A stretch of DNA of 64,000 nt from Elmis aenea. Its lineage: Eukaryota > Arthropoda > Insecta > Coleoptera > Elmidae. The DNA is taken from NCBI GenBank assembly GCA_947652605.1, contig OX393579.1:47994970-48058969 (forward strand), written 5' to 3'. The notes below the pieces were generated by a model. That model had not been told where the DNA came from. It saw only the letters and a list, made by a program, of their open reading frames with translations, and ran no database searches. Made by a program: the position numbers and the translations under genes. The first letter of the stretch is position 1. Every line of letters starts with the position of its first letter. Shown here in pieces: positions 10,694 to 22,862 of this stretch.

Positions 10694-12209
10694 CAGGGTG
10701 TCCCAGATTACATTTCCAGCATGGGGATCTCGCTTATTATAAGAGATACAGGTTTGTTTAAATTAGATGAATTATTCCCTAGTATGAGAGGAGCCACAAT
10801 CAATTTTTAAAAGTACAAAATTCCTCGTGCTTCAGATGTTATAGCAAAAAATATGAAAATGTCGAATTTCTTTTTTCTCTCATAACTTTTTTGTCTTAAT
10901 CATTAGAACAATTTTATTTGTACTTTCTTGAGGCACTTTTTAATGGAGAATGTAACCGTTATTTTAGATTATTTTTAACACCTACCATTTTCGAGATATT
11001 ACCCCTAATTTCATTTTTTCTTATGAGCCGCAAAGTTGGCTATGGAATAGTTGAATGTGCTTTTTATTCCTCTTTAAAATGAGATATTACTTGCTACATT
11101 TATTTTTATAAATAGGTCACAAAATCAAGAAAAATCGTATTTTATCTATCACTTATCAAGCTATCTATAATAATAAAAACAAAAAACAACTAATTAAGTG
11201 TCAAATGACAGTTACCATTTGTCTGCGGTATCATTTATTAGAATTTTATAGTAGATATTGTTGAGTAATTCGATAGTCTTTGTAGCAAATTTGTTATCAT
11301 ATAACTATGGGCACATTTACAACTAATTAAAAATTGTATATGTTGAAATGCCACATTATTTACCATAGAAACTGTGTAAAATAAATAATTCTAATTATTT
11401 ATTGATTTGTTTTAGATTTTTGGTTGGTTTATCGAAAAAAACATGTACTTTTAAATTTGTTTCCAAATTTTTGTAATTACGCATTTTTCGTTGCCTTTTC
11501 TCGGGATATAGCTCTAATTATATTCGCTCAGCTTCCACACAGTTTTTATGGCAAAGAATGTAGCATCTCAACAAGTCAAATTAATCGCTATTTTTAAATG
11601 TTGCCATCATTATAACAATTACTACAAAGACGATCGAATTACACCACAATAATGTGAAATTCTAATAAATGATAGCGCAGACAAACGGTAACTGTCATTT
11701 GACATTTAATTAGTTGTTTTTTGTTTTTATTTTCATAGATAACTTAATAAGTGTTGGGTAAAATATGATTTTTCTTGATTTTGTGACTTATTTATAAAAA
11801 TAAATGTAGCAAGTAATATCTCATTTTAAAGAGGAATAAAAAGCACATTCAACTATTCCATCGCTAACTTCGCGGCCCATAAGAAAAAATAAAGTTAGGG
11901 GTAATATCTCGAAAATGGTAGGTGTTAAAAATAATCCAAAATAACAGTTACATTCTTCATTAAAAAGTGCCCTGAGAAAGTACCAATAAAATTGTTCTAA
12001 TGATTAAGACAAAAAAGTTATAAGAGAAAAAAGAAATTTGACATTTTCATATTTTTTGCTATAACATCTGAAGCACGAGGAATTTTGTACTTTTAAAAAT
12101 TGATTGTGGCTCCTCTCATACTAGGGAATAATTCATCTAATTTAAACAAACCTGTATCTCTTATAATAAGCGAGATCCCCATGCTGGAAATGTAATCTGG
12201 TACACCCTG
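10694..12209. mobile_element. Long-TIR foldback, family 2 (CAGGGTGTCCCAGAT)
   Basis: A 1516-bp near-palindrome. The left arm begins CAGGGTGTCCCAGATTACAT and its reverse complement closes the right end at 12209, with matching blocks through the arms (ATGGGGATCTCGCTTATTAT, GCACGAGGAATTTTGTAC and others). Arms of roughly 600 bp flank a spacer near 11300-11600. TA abuts both ends (TACAGGG, CCCTGTA), as expected for Tc1/mariner. No transposase remains. Partial copies occur at 1535-2075, 18933-19244 and 23398-25308. Confidence 0.85.
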
Positions 12210-12479
12210 TATATCTTTGTATTTGAAAAGTACAGTTTCTTACACGATTTTTTTCTAATTTCATTGTTCTTTATAACTTATAATTTGTGCTTCATACTTT
12301 ATACTGCATGTTACTACATAAACTCGTTATTGCACATTCATCATCTATGATATGTGCCTCAAGGCAAGTAAAAAAAAGACATAATAAATCGTGTAAATAA
12401 ATTCTACAAAATTGTGTGTAATAATAAACATACTATTGTACCAAAATAAAACATTTTTAAAGTATAAGATCATATAAAC

Positions 12480-13950
12480 TGCAAAATAGAAATAATAAAT
12501 GAAAATATGAAAAAATTATAAATAAGGAAGTAGACAGAAGAAAAATAAAACCAGATGAATTAAATACTGAACAATTATGGAAAAGTTTCAAAGAAGTTAT
12601 TAACTATTCTGCCAAAAAAGTGTGCGGAGTAAGCAAATCTATTAATAACAAGAAACAAACAGACTGGTGGACCGACGAAATTAAAAAAAAAGTAAAAACA
12701 AAGAAAAGACACTGGAGGAATCCCCTATCCAGAAGAACACCAGAGAAACACGAAAAATACAAAGAATGGAGAAAAATTGTCAAAAATCTAAAAACAGAAG
12801 CCAAACAGAATTTATGGAATGAATTTGGAGAAAAACTAGAGACAGACAGTAAGGGAAATCAGAAACTATTCTATAAAATACTAAAAAATTTAAGAACAAA
12901 CCGTAAACCCCAACTAATAATTATCAAGGATAAAGCAGGAAATATACTAACAGACGAAAAGGATATAATGGAAAGATGGAAAGAATACTTTGAAGAATTA
13001 TTAAACCCGAACAAAAAGAAAATTACACTAAAAAATGAAAGAAAAGAGCAGACAAAACTCAACACCGAAAAACAAGAAGACGGCATTACAATAGAGGAAC
13101 TACAACTAGGATTAAAGAAATTAAAAAACGGTAAAACACCAGGACAGGACAAAATAACAAGCGAAATGTTAAAAAATATGGGACCCAAAGGAACACTTCT
13201 CCTTCTAGAAGTCATGAACAAGGCATGGTTCGAAGAAATAATACCGAAAGGCTGGGAGATAGGTATAATACTGCTATATTTAAAAAGGGGGACAACAAAG
13301 ATTGCAATAATTACAGGGGCATAATGCATAATGCTTCTCAGCACAGCACTAAAATTGTACGAACTAATACCAGCACAGAAGCTAACAAAAATATTAGATA
13401 AGACATTAACAAAATCACAAAGTGGATTTAGAAAAGGTAGTAGGGTTCAGGATCACATATTCACAATTAAACAAATTATAACCAAAACACATCTAAAAAG
13501 AGAAAAAGCATACTTTGCATTTATAGATCTACAAAAAGCATTCGATAAAGTGTCTAGACGAAAAGTTTGGGAGATCCTTGAGGAAAGTAAACCAAGAAGA
13601 AATATCAGCTGCTTGTATAAAAAGACAATAAATCACGTGGTAACAAAAAACATGAAATCAGACTTTTTCAATACAGAAGATGGATTAAGACTAGGGGGAA
13701 GAATGAGCCCAATATTGTTTACAATATTTATGGACAACATAATTAAGAAATGCAAACTAAAAGTTTTAGTTTATTCGTAAGCTACAAAAATTTACAGAAG
13801 GTTGAAATATCAGAGTGTGCGTTCGCAGACGATGTAGTCATTATGGCAGAAAATGTAAGGGATCTAAAAACTAATATATAAATTTGGAAAAAGCATTAGA
13901 AGAAAATGGAATGGAAATAAATTTTTAAGAAGATTAAGAGGTGTAACAAT
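12480..13950 (+). pseudogene. RTE-like non-LTR retrotransposon, RT region
   Basis: A 234-codon frame from 12620 (open from about 12507) encodes a Lys-rich linker (WWTDEIKKKVKTKKRHW, WKEYFEELLNP) and RT entry motifs (LKNGKTPGQDKITSEML). After two frame shifts near 13290-13330, the next frame holds LLSTALKLYELI, SGFRKGSRVQDHIFTIKQI and the palm box FAFIDLQKAFDKVSR. A further shift leads to FADDVVIMAEN at about 13830, the second catalytic box. The SGFRKG..DQIF pattern points to the RTE group. The endonuclease is absent and several shifts make it dead. Confidence 0.85.
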
Positions 13951-14140
13951 AAGGAACAGAATAAGAAATGAACAGATTAGAAATGAATTAGAAGTAGAAT
14001 GTATATTTCCTTATGTATATTTACTTCCAAATACTTGAATGTTTCTATTTGCTCTATCTCTTTGCCATCTAGTTTTATTGTTATGCTCAATTCTCTCTTT
14101 CCAATTGTCATTACTTTGGTTTTAGCGACATTTATTTACA
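13951..14140. mobile_element. Rearranged 3' portion of the same LINE
   Basis: On the plus strand, 13945-14010 reads LRGVTIRNRIRNEQIRNELE, a segment from further downstream in RTE proteins. At about 14010-14135 the minus strand reads INVAKTKVMTIGKRELSITI and LDGKEIEQIETFKYLEV, which is the piece that should lie between the FADD box and that segment. The middle has been excised from its place and put back inverted just downstream. Confidence 0.75.
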
Positions 14141-14947
14141 CTAAGTGAGTCTTAAAATATAAAATTAGAAATTTTACAAAGAATATTATTTATATGTATG
14201 AAAAACTAAAAATATTTAAAATGTATTTAAAAAATGAAAAGCGCTGTAGTAATTTATTTTCTGTCATGTTACAATAGCAGTATTATCATTTCTTTTTCCA
14301 TGACAGATTTCCACAATAAATTTTGCCTATGGGCGGGCTTAAAATTAATGTTTTTCATCGAGAATTACAGGATTAAATTTCTTTTTAGCGTGCGTTCAAT
14401 CGCGTGCACTTCAAAATTTGCTAATCAGCAAAATAAAACCTAAAGTTTATACTAATCACCACCTACAAGATAATCCTTTTGTTCTAAACCCACTAATTAA
14501 AATGACTCTCTTAATTAAGCCTCTCCGCTATTATATCTGTTTTTACGATGATTTTTTTTGCCGAGAAACGCGACAGGAGATTAAAAATAAATTAATATCT
14601 CTCAGATAACGCAAACACTGCTCTAAAATTTAAATTTTGTATTATAATAAAATTGAATTACAAGCATATGAGACACACACTCGATATTTTTTTTTTTTTA
14701 AATAAAATTTCAAGGGTTATTTGCATATTAATCTCGGTGAGAGGGTCGGTTTGAGTTAAATTAAATCAAGATTCTTTTACAAATTCGATGCAAATGTATG
14801 ACAAGAACTGGAAATTCGTTTTCGTGTTTTTCGAGTGTTGGGGAGCGTTAGCATCTCTTTGAATATGTTTCCATCAGATTGACTAGCATCTGTTTACCAG
14901 TGGCGTACCGAGAAAAGTTTAATTCTTTTTGTATGAAGGTAACTATA
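14141..14947. other. Intron sequence without recognised features
   Basis: AT-rich. Short frames at 14234 and 14418 show no family signature. Confidence 0.45.
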
Positions 14948-16453
14948 CAGGGTGGTGCTTTTTTCGATGCTCACCATTGCTATCTTGGAAACGGTAAGAG
15001 ATACAACGTCGGTTAAATTAGAGAAAAGTTGCATATTTTTATGGCGATTAAGAATCTGAAAAGAAATCCTGGATATTTTAATTCGTTTTTGATTTATTAC
15101 AAAAAAACTGAAAAATGTGATTTTAGAAAAATATTATTATCTTCCCTACCATTGACGCTATTTCATTTAAACTTGGTAACTTTATGTTTTTGACCGTCCT
15201 GAGTTTGATGACGACAACAGAAATTTTCTAAGCCTTCTAGATTTCAAGTTGCGATAGTCAACTTTTTTATTTCTTATGGCCGCCATAGTGGATTTTTACA
15301 CCATCAGACAGACAAAAAAAATTAGCTTTTCAGATTGGTAACCAACATACCTTTTTTCTTTCAAAAAACTTGTTGAAATTTTAAAATTTGTGTAAATAAT
15401 TCATAAAATCGAGAATCCTCTGAAAAACAATTGAAATTATAATATAAATAAAAGTGACACAACATTTTATAGGTCTAATAAAATAACGAAATGACAATAA
15501 ATTTAAAACACCAGATAAATAATTATTTAAATGTTTAAAGTGCGCGCCGTTATGTATGATGTAGTGGTTAGTCCTCAACTTCATTTCGTCCACTGCCTTT
15601 AGGATAGTTTGTCTCGAAATAGAGTCGAAAGCATTTTTGATTTTACGGCGAAGAAGTTCAATATTTTCCGTTAGGGTTGCATAAACAATATCAATGTAAA
15701 AGTAATCCATAGGCGTTAAACATGGCGATCGCGGAGGCCAATGAACAGGACCAAATTTAACAAGTCATGAATTTTGTAAGCGTACATCTAAATTAATATC
15801 CTTTTACAATGCGGGCGTTGTGAAGACCAGCTCCTTCTTGCTGAAACTACTGATGATTTTAAATTGTTAATAATGGCAATTCGTCCAACATATCTTCTAA
15901 ATATGTTTCCAACAATCTTAATTTCGTTATCATTAGACCAATAAAATGTTCTGTAGCTTTTATTTATATCATAGTTTCACAATTGTTTTTCAGAGCATTC
16001 TCGATTTTATGAATTATTTACACAAATTTTAAAATTTCAACAAGTTTTTTGAAAGAAAAAAGGTATGTTGGTAACCAATCTGAAAAGCTAATTTTTTTGT
16101 ATGTCTGATGGTGTAAAAATCCACTATGGCGGCCATGAGAAATAAAAAAGTTGACTATCGCAACTTGATATCTAGAAGGCTTAGAAAATTTCTGTTGTCG
16201 TCATCAAACTCAGGACGGTCAAAAACATAAAGTTACCAAGTTTAAATGAAATAGCGTCAATGGTAGGGAAGATAATAATATTTTTCTAAAAACACATTTT
16301 TCAGTTTTTTTGTAATAAATCAAAAACTAATCAAAATATCCAGGATTTCTTTTTCGCCATAAAAATGTGCAACTTTTCTCTAATTTAACCGACCTTGTAT
16401 CTCTTACCGTTTCCAAGATAGCAATGGTGAGCATCGAAAAAAGCACCACCCTG
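14948..16453. mobile_element. Long-TIR Tc1/mariner (IS630-type) element, family 4
   Basis: The ends CAGGGTGGTGCTTTTTTCGA and its complement at 16453 start inverted arms of about 480 bp (14948 to about 15425, and about 15985-16453). They match almost base for base, for example GCTATCTTGGAAACGGTAAG near both ends. The 1506-bp element is flanked by TA. Its centre carries a decayed minus-strand transposase, so it is the only CAGGGTG foldback in the window that reveals its superfamily. Confidence 0.85.
15381..15840 (-). pseudogene. Tc1/mariner-type transposase C-terminal remnant
   Basis: The minus strand reads FQQEGAGLHNARIVKGY (the QQDGAPxH-like box containing the second catalytic acid, here Glu), then after a frame shift GPVHWPPRSPCLTPMDYF (the WPxRSPDLxPxDxF box with the third acid), then VYATLTENIELLRRKIKNAF and ELRTNHYIIHNGAHFKHL-like residues that close the protein. 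This order is diagnostic of IS630/Tc1-mariner transposases. The second-box Asp is replaced, and stops and shifts are present. The N-terminal DNA-binding part is missing. Confidence 0.8.
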
Positions 16454-16997
16454 TATTTCAAAATTTATATCAATCAACAAATTTAATAATTAATAACGTC
16501 TTAAATATATCACTATTGCTCAAAATTTCACGGTAGAACCACAATATTGTCACTTTATTTCATATCACTCCCAACAACATCTTGAAATGTATCGCTAAAT
16601 AATTCTGATACCGTTCTTTTAAGTTTTGTTATACTTTATCAGTCCTAAACCTAACAGTAGAAGGACTCATGACTAAATAATAATAATAATAATGATATAC
16701 TTTATCACATGCTTTAAAAAAATTTACTTAAGTTTCTGTTTAACGTAGTAAAATAGTATTTTCCCGGATCTGTTTGTAATAAAAATGTTTTTTTTTTTTA
16801 CTTTCATCTGAAACATTTTTGTCATATTATCTTCTGGGTTTGGCCCCGTATTTCAGAAATTAAAATTTAAGCATCAACTTCGTTTTTCTGTTTGTTTTTT
16901 TTTAAATTTAGGCTGAAATATGAGTTCACTTCTTTGGAATTAATGTGAATTTTATGTTTATCTTTATATTATTACTTTTTTATAATTTTGATAAATA

Positions 16998-17915
16998 CAG
17001 GGTGTCCCCGTTATCACCGCAAATATTTTAATTGGTGATAGAGAATCTTTTTCTAAGAAAAAATTTCAATTACAATTTTTTTCTAAAATCAAATGCTAAG
17101 CAGATATCTTACTTGATTTTTTTACACTTCTGCACTTAAAAGACTCTGTCGCCGAAAATATCAATTTTATCATAAAATACCTTTAGCTTTTTAATAGAGC
17201 GTAAAATTCTCTACAAAATTTATAATAATTATTTTTTGTCTACAGGCAATGGTTTAAAAGTTATAAGTTAGTTTGTACAAAAAAATGTGAAAAATTTAAA
17301 AACGTTAATTGCTTCTTTGACTTTGCAACCGCTGTATCTTTAAAACGAAAGGTTGTACAAAAAAACCGACGGCTTATTCCGGATAGCAAATTTTATGGGC
17401 TACAAATTTGGTCAAGTAAAATTTTCGGAAAATCAAACCGGTTTTTCGGAAAAGCTGAAAATAAGGAACAGAGTGTAAAAAAAATCCGAGAAATTATGTT
17501 TTGTATTTAAAAATGCTATTAAAGAGAGTGCGAATATGAACTGAAAATGATGGAGGTCATTTTGAACATTTATTGAAGTAATTTTGTAGTTTTATTGCGT
17601 CAATATGGATTTGCATTATTTTGCATTTTATCTTTTTTTTACCTCTTTCTCTATTATAAACATTTCTATGATATATTTAGTTTTATTGAACAACATATTT
17701 ACCAAAGTTGTAGTCCGTTAAACGCCTTATCCGCAATAGGCATCCGTTTTGCTCTACGACTTTTCGTTAAAAAGATGCGGCGTTTTTAAAACTTTACATA
17801 ACTTATTTATATGCAATTTTACAATTTTTTGTTAAATTTGTTCGTTAGCTCCTTAAAAAAATGATAAGGGGTGGTTGTCTGAAGAATTTCAAACTTCATA
17901 AAAGCTTTGAACACT
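16998..17915. mobile_element. Half copy of foldback family 3
   Basis: It begins CAGGGTGTCCCCGTTATCAC and follows the left half of the element at 48554-50210 (for example AGGTTGTACAAAAAAACCGA and CCTTATCCGCAATAGGCATC) until about 17915, where similarity stops. The second arm is absent. The small frame at 17595 occurs in both copies and is an accident of the repeat. Confidence 0.75.
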
Positions 17916-18932
17916 TAAAATTAAAAAAACAAACGCCTGCGACGCATTTGATCTTTCCCCTACGTTTTTGTGTCGATTTCTGTTTGCTTTTGGAAAAAGA
18001 GTTGGCAACCCTTATTGAGAGGGGCGACAAACTCAGGGATCGTCCTATGTGGTACTAACTCTAGCTACACCACTGATTGTAAATAATTACAATGTTATTT
18101 ACTAGCGAATTTTCAATTGGCCAATACATGTGGATTTTTAAAAAATAACCTGTAAATTTTCTATAAATGAAAAGTTCACACTAAATTCAGGAAAAATTAG
18201 TTGTTGTCTCATTTACAAATATGGACTTTCACCACTATCATTAAAAAAACGGTCCATTTCTCCAACGTATTTAATTCGTTCAAAGTTCAAAATATTTTAC
18301 CTTGAAAAGTATTTTATTTTTCTTATAAAAAAATTATAACGTAACTTTTACAAATTCCTCTTAAAACAAACTGAGTTTTGTGAAGTTTTATTCTTATATT
18401 AAATTATTTTTTTAGCAGGTTCCTCGAAATAAAATATGGGAACTCTGAAGTTAACTTTTCAATGTTAAAAAGTTTTTCTGTTCCATTTTAATCCGAATCA
18501 AAAAGTTTTTGTAAGTGATGTCTGAAGCATTTGTTTTCGTGTTGTTAAATTAATATAAATCAAAATTCATTCAAGACCGTTGGTTTGACAGCAAAATAAT
18601 TGGATAATTAACGCTGTGCGTAAAAACTTTGTTAAAAAAAAAAATTAAGGAAAAGTTTCTTTCGTAATTATCAAAATAAAACGAATGTTCAGCTAGCATA
18701 AAAACTGAATTAATTATTAAAATTTGATTAAAAAAACTTTATGCGAAAATATTTATAAAATGAATAAAAAAGAAAAACCTAACAAACTTGATTTTGAAGT
18801 CGAATAACTGGGAAAGTTAGCAGCTGTTTCGTAGTAAAATGGGTTTAACTCCAAGTGAACCTGACTGCAACAAGACGAATAAATTAGTCATTCTATTCTG
18901 AATTTTCAGGACGATTAGTGCACATTTCCATA
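17916..18932. other. Intron sequence without recognised features
   Basis: AT-rich; no element ends or coding signal recognised. Confidence 0.45.
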
Positions 18933-19244
18933 CGGTGTGTCCGAGATAATATTTCAAGCATAGGGATAGCGCTTATTGTAAGACATACAGGTTTGGTTAC
19001 GAAGATTAATTACCTATTGTTATGTATGAGAGTAGCTACAATCTATTTTTAATAGTATAAAATTCCTCGTGTTTCAGAAGTTAAAAAATATGAAAATGTT
19101 GAACTTCTTATTTCTCTCATAACTTTTTCATCTTAATCGTAAGATCAATTTTATTTCTACTTTCTGAGTTGCGTTTTATACAGAGTGTAACTATTATTTA
19201 ATAATTTTTCTATCACTTTCCATTTTTGAGATAGTATCCTTAAT
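18933..19244. mobile_element. Solo left arm of foldback family 2
   Basis: CGGTGTGTCCGAGATAAT, AGCATAGGGATAGCGCTTAT and AAAATTCCTCGTGTTTCAGA follow the left arm of 10694-12209 with many differences, then stop where RTE sequence starts. This is an old, truncated copy. Confidence 0.65.
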
Positions 19245-20002
19245 AACTATAGAGGGATTTCGCTATTAGACGTGGTATATAAAATAATGGCAACACTGAT
19301 AAAAAGGAGAATGGAAGTAATCATTGATCCACAGATGGGAGAATACCAGGGAGGGTTTAGAAAAGGAAGAAGTACCACGGACCAAATATTCACAATGAAG
19401 GAAATAGCAACAACATGTTATGAGCACAGCATCCCACTTGCAGTACTGCTCGTCGACTTCAGAAAAGCGTGACTAGGTAAACAAACCCAGAATACTCCAA
19501 TTTCTGAAGGAATTAAAGATACCAGTCAAACTGATCAGATTGCTCAAAATGACTTTGAACGGATATCAAGCAGATTCAGATCAAGGAGACAACAACGGAA
19601 GAATTTGAAATAGGAACAGGACTCAGACAGGGAGACCCATTATCAGCTTTCATACAAGTATATAGCGTAGTTCTGGAAAAAATGGTAAGAGACGGAAGAC
19701 TGGACAGAGAGGAAAGCAAAAGTCAACTCATAAGATTTGCCGATGATGAAGCTATATTGGCAAGAACCTTAAAAGAACTAGGAGAGATCACAAGCAGAAT
19801 GGCAGAAGCAGTACAAACATGGGATTAAGGATAAACGAAGATAAGACCAAGCTAATGAGAATAGGACAACAAACAATAGAAGACAGTCTACTGGTAGGAG
19901 AATTTGAGGAAGTAAATGAATTTGTGTACTTGAGGATACTTCTCACAACTAGAATGGAAGACGAAAAAGACGTAAGCAAGAGGATTCTGAAAGCCAACAA
20001 AT
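19245..20002 (+). pseudogene. RTE-like LINE RT fragment, 5' part of a split copy
   Basis: The plus strand opens NYRGISLLDVVYKIMATLIK, then GGFRKGRSTTDQIFTMKEIA and LAVLLVDFRKA (first palm Asp). After shifts come QGDPLSAF and RFADDEAILARTLKELGEI (second catalytic box), and finally LRINEDKTKLMRIGQQ and EEVNEFVYLRILL. It breaks off after RILKANK at 20001, exactly where the RNase-H LINE tail begins, and resumes at 20641. Confidence 0.82.
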
Positions 20003-20640
20003 GATTTATATATTTATTTATTTCCGCGGACCCTTTCGGGTTCCTGTACTGCGACCCATTGGTCTATTGTACCCTCTGGTGATAGCCCCTAAAAGAAGTC
20101 CTGTGTTTTTGAAAAACTCCAGGATTTTCTTTAAGGGTGTTTTTCTTAACTCTACTTGGTTGACTTTTTCCATCCCCAGAAGTCTACACCGATAGGGTGT
20201 GAATCCTTCACACTGGCATATTACGTGAAGAGAAGTTTCTTCTTCTCCACCACATCATCTGCATATATCGGTCTCTGAGAGCCCTATTATGTAGAAGTGT
20301 TTGTTTAACCCACAGTGTCCTGTGACGAGTCCTGTGGCTGCTCTGATGTCTACTCTGCTCATTCTGAGCATTTCTTTTGTCTTTTCTTTAGAGACCATTG
20401 ACAGGATAGCCTTGGAATGGGCTTGTCCTGCAACTTTTTTCCAATGAACATTATGCCCTTGTATTAATATGTCAATAAGACACCGCTTGGCTATTCCATA
20501 GGATGTACCAACTGCGGGTTCTGGTCCGAAGAAAGGTGTCTCACTGCCAATTTTGGCTGGGAGATCTGCCTTCTCGTTCCCTGGTATATTAGTGTGCCAA
20601 CAAAAGAGTAGGAGCCTTATATAAGTCAATAAGAGCATCA
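20003..20640 (-). mobile_element. 5'-truncated RNase-H LINE inserted in the RTE copy
   Basis: The minus strand reads CWHTNIPGNEKADLPAKIGS (RNase H), KRCLIDILIQGHNVHWKKVA, IRAATGLVTGHCGLNKHFYI and a Cys-containing knuckle, then GAITRGYNRPMGRSTGTRKG before an AT-rich end at 20003. This is the 3' end of a non-LTR element (R1/I/Loa group) truncated at its 5' side, the usual product of target-primed reverse transcription. ATTTAT occurs at both edges and may be the duplicated target. Confidence 0.82.
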
Positions 20641-20860
20641 CATTTATCTAAGAGCATTAAACTTCGTTGGTATAAGACAATACTAATACGTACAGCGATC
20701 TATAGGTGTGAGACCTGGGTACTGAACAAAAATGCAAGGGAAGCCCTAAGAAGATGGAAGAGGAAGATAATTAAGAGAATAGTGGAAGGGAAGAAAACAA
20801 ATGAGGGATATATAAGAAGAACGAACGAGAAGTTAACACAATTTTCTTGTCATTTTTTTC
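20641..20860 (+). pseudogene. RTE-like LINE, 3' part of the split copy
   Basis: The frame resumes SIKLRWYKTILIRTAIYRCE and TWVLNKNAREALRRWKRKII, the CETW motif typical of the region after the RT in RTE proteins. It is the continuation of 19245-20002 and dates the RNase-H insertion as later. Confidence 0.75.
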
Positions 20861-22085
20861 TCGCGTCATTTATTATGATTCACGGAAGCAGTAACTTAAT
20901 AACTAGATATGTAAATATAATTTTTTTCTTTAGTTGCATTCACTGAATTCTCAAGATAACGAACGCGGTTTATCCACAAATGTACATCCTACAATGTTAC
21001 AAAGACATGACGTATTATTCCTACTTTGTGCCGTGATTTATTCCAAACTGTTCCTCTAATCTTTCGTCAATGCTACAGTGTGTAACTTGAGTAATGAGAG
21101 CAAACAATCTATTCATCTAGCCTCTACAAAGAGACCATTATTGATGCTTTTAAACCGTAATGTTAGTACTCGATTAGCAGTAATTATCTACTGGAGGTGT
21201 CCCAGAACAATGTGGTATAATTCCTGATGAAATGTGAGTGGAGATTGAAAATAAATACACAGCAGTTATCCATACCAGGTGTATCAGAGATAATAAGAAA
21301 ATGACAATTTTGACAAAAAAAAAAAACCTTTTACAAACAAATAATAAGGGACTGTCTTAAAACAAGACGACAGGAGATCCTAAAAAATAAAATGATTGAC
21401 TTATAATAATTAAACTTAGTTTTAATAAGTTAATCCCTAATTTATTTACACAATTTTTTGGCAGGTTTTAAATTAAATTTTCGTTTTCATATACATAATT
21501 TAATACGTTTCAGATTCCACTGATATAAATTAAGCAACATTTCTTTCCAAAACGTCTTTCTTAATTTAACACTTGATCGTGTCATAAATATCGAGAACGG
21601 TGCGATGTTGTTCCAAAGAAATTTATGAAATTTATAAGTGACGTTGCTAGGCAACCTCACGTTTGAGCTGGATCCACCTGAATTCTCCAAATAAGAAATG
21701 AAAAGGATAAATACGCAGCTCGCTCGCCATCGTTCGAGAAAAATATGCAAAGAAGTTATTTGAAGATTATTTTATTTGATGTTTTTCTTTTAGGTTTTAT
21801 TTATAATTTATTTACAAAGACTTTTAAAGGCATATTGCAATTTTTTTCTGTTATTGTGTGTCTAAAAGTGTTTTTCTGCGGACGTTTTTATCTGTTGAGG
21901 CCATCAAGTGGTCTCTTTATTTGCAAAAAAAGTAACTCTCAACATTTTTGTTAAAAACGTTTAATGTAGGTACATAAATTAGATGAATTATTCCTTTATA
22001 CTCCGTACGTCCATATTAGCTTGAATATCGTTTTATAGATTAGGAGTTTATTATCGATCGACAGTTGTGAGTTTCTGTCAATAAG
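20861..22085. other. Intron sequence without recognised features
   Basis: AT-rich. GTGTCCCAG at about 21199 and GGTGTATCAGAGATAAT at about 21279 may be eroded ends of a CAGGGTG element, but I cannot define one. Frames at 21487 and 21745 look like chance. Confidence 0.4.
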
Positions 22086-22089
22086 CACT

Positions 22090-22862
22090 TACGGCAAAAC
22101 AGTACGGTTTATTGAGACGGGGGGGCAGGTGTCTACGCCTAGTAAAAGTTACGTGTGTTGACTTTGTTTCATTAACTTTTATTCTCCAAACTTTTAGCCA
22201 TTTTTAGATCTTTTCGAGGCTTCGTTGCAGCATTTGCGATGCGATCGTTGGATCTGTGTGTGAGGCCAAGTCCGCTGTATCGTCGGCTAAGGTAGCTACC
22301 ATGTTGTGTTCCACTGTTGGAAGGTCGGCGATATAAAGCAAGTAGAGGACGGGCCCGAGGACACTTCCCTGCGGCACACTACAGGTTATGGGAACAAGAT
22401 TAGTTTGCTCCTGTTTAAATTTTACTTTAAAAAATCTGTCACTAAGATAGGATTTTAAGATTTTGTGAATTTCGATGTGGTAGATTTTTCTTAATTTTAT
22501 AAAGTAGGCGTTCGTGCCAAACTTTGTCGAATGCTTGAGTGATATCAAGGAAGGCTGCCGAGCAGAACTTGACTAATTTTGCTTGCGACTCTATGCACTT
22601 GTTCAATGGTTGCGTGATTTTGGCGAAATCCAAATTCGTGTACTGGAATTAATTCTTTTCGTTGCAGAAGAGGTCGTGGTTTTTGTAATAGTATTTTCTC
22701 AAAAACTTTTGAGAGCATTGGTAAAAGACTAATCTGTATGAAGTGGCTTCCTCTGGTGGCTTACCAGGTTTGGGCAACATTATAATTTCGGCGAATTTCC
22801 ACTGGCTTGGAAAGAAGCATAGTCGGAGCCTGGCATTATATATTTGTGTTATAATATAACTG
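22090..22862 (-). pseudogene. Jockey-clade LINE, inverted 5' (RT) part
   Basis: The minus strand from about 22862 reads FFPSQWKFAEIIMLPKPGKP (RT motif 1), FLDITQAFDKVWHERLLYKI (first catalytic Asp), YLSDRFFKVKF, VPQGSVLGPVLYLLYIADLP and ATLADDTADLA (second catalytic box), then WLKVWRIKVNETKSTHVTFT. These are hallmarks of the Jockey clade. Frame shifts and a stop are present. It lies head to head with the 3' part that follows. Confidence 0.88.

Noticed and set aside
12871..13344. Minus-strand frame of 157 codons
   Set aside because: It is the complement of the Lys-rich RTE linker, which produces Ser/Phe-rich antisense.
16675..16694. ATA/AAT microsatellite
   Set aside because: About six units; ordinary simple sequence in AT-rich DNA.
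17595..17789. Conserved small frame, also at 49124-49342
   Set aside because: Shared because both are copies of foldback family 3; no sign of protein-level selection that I could judge.
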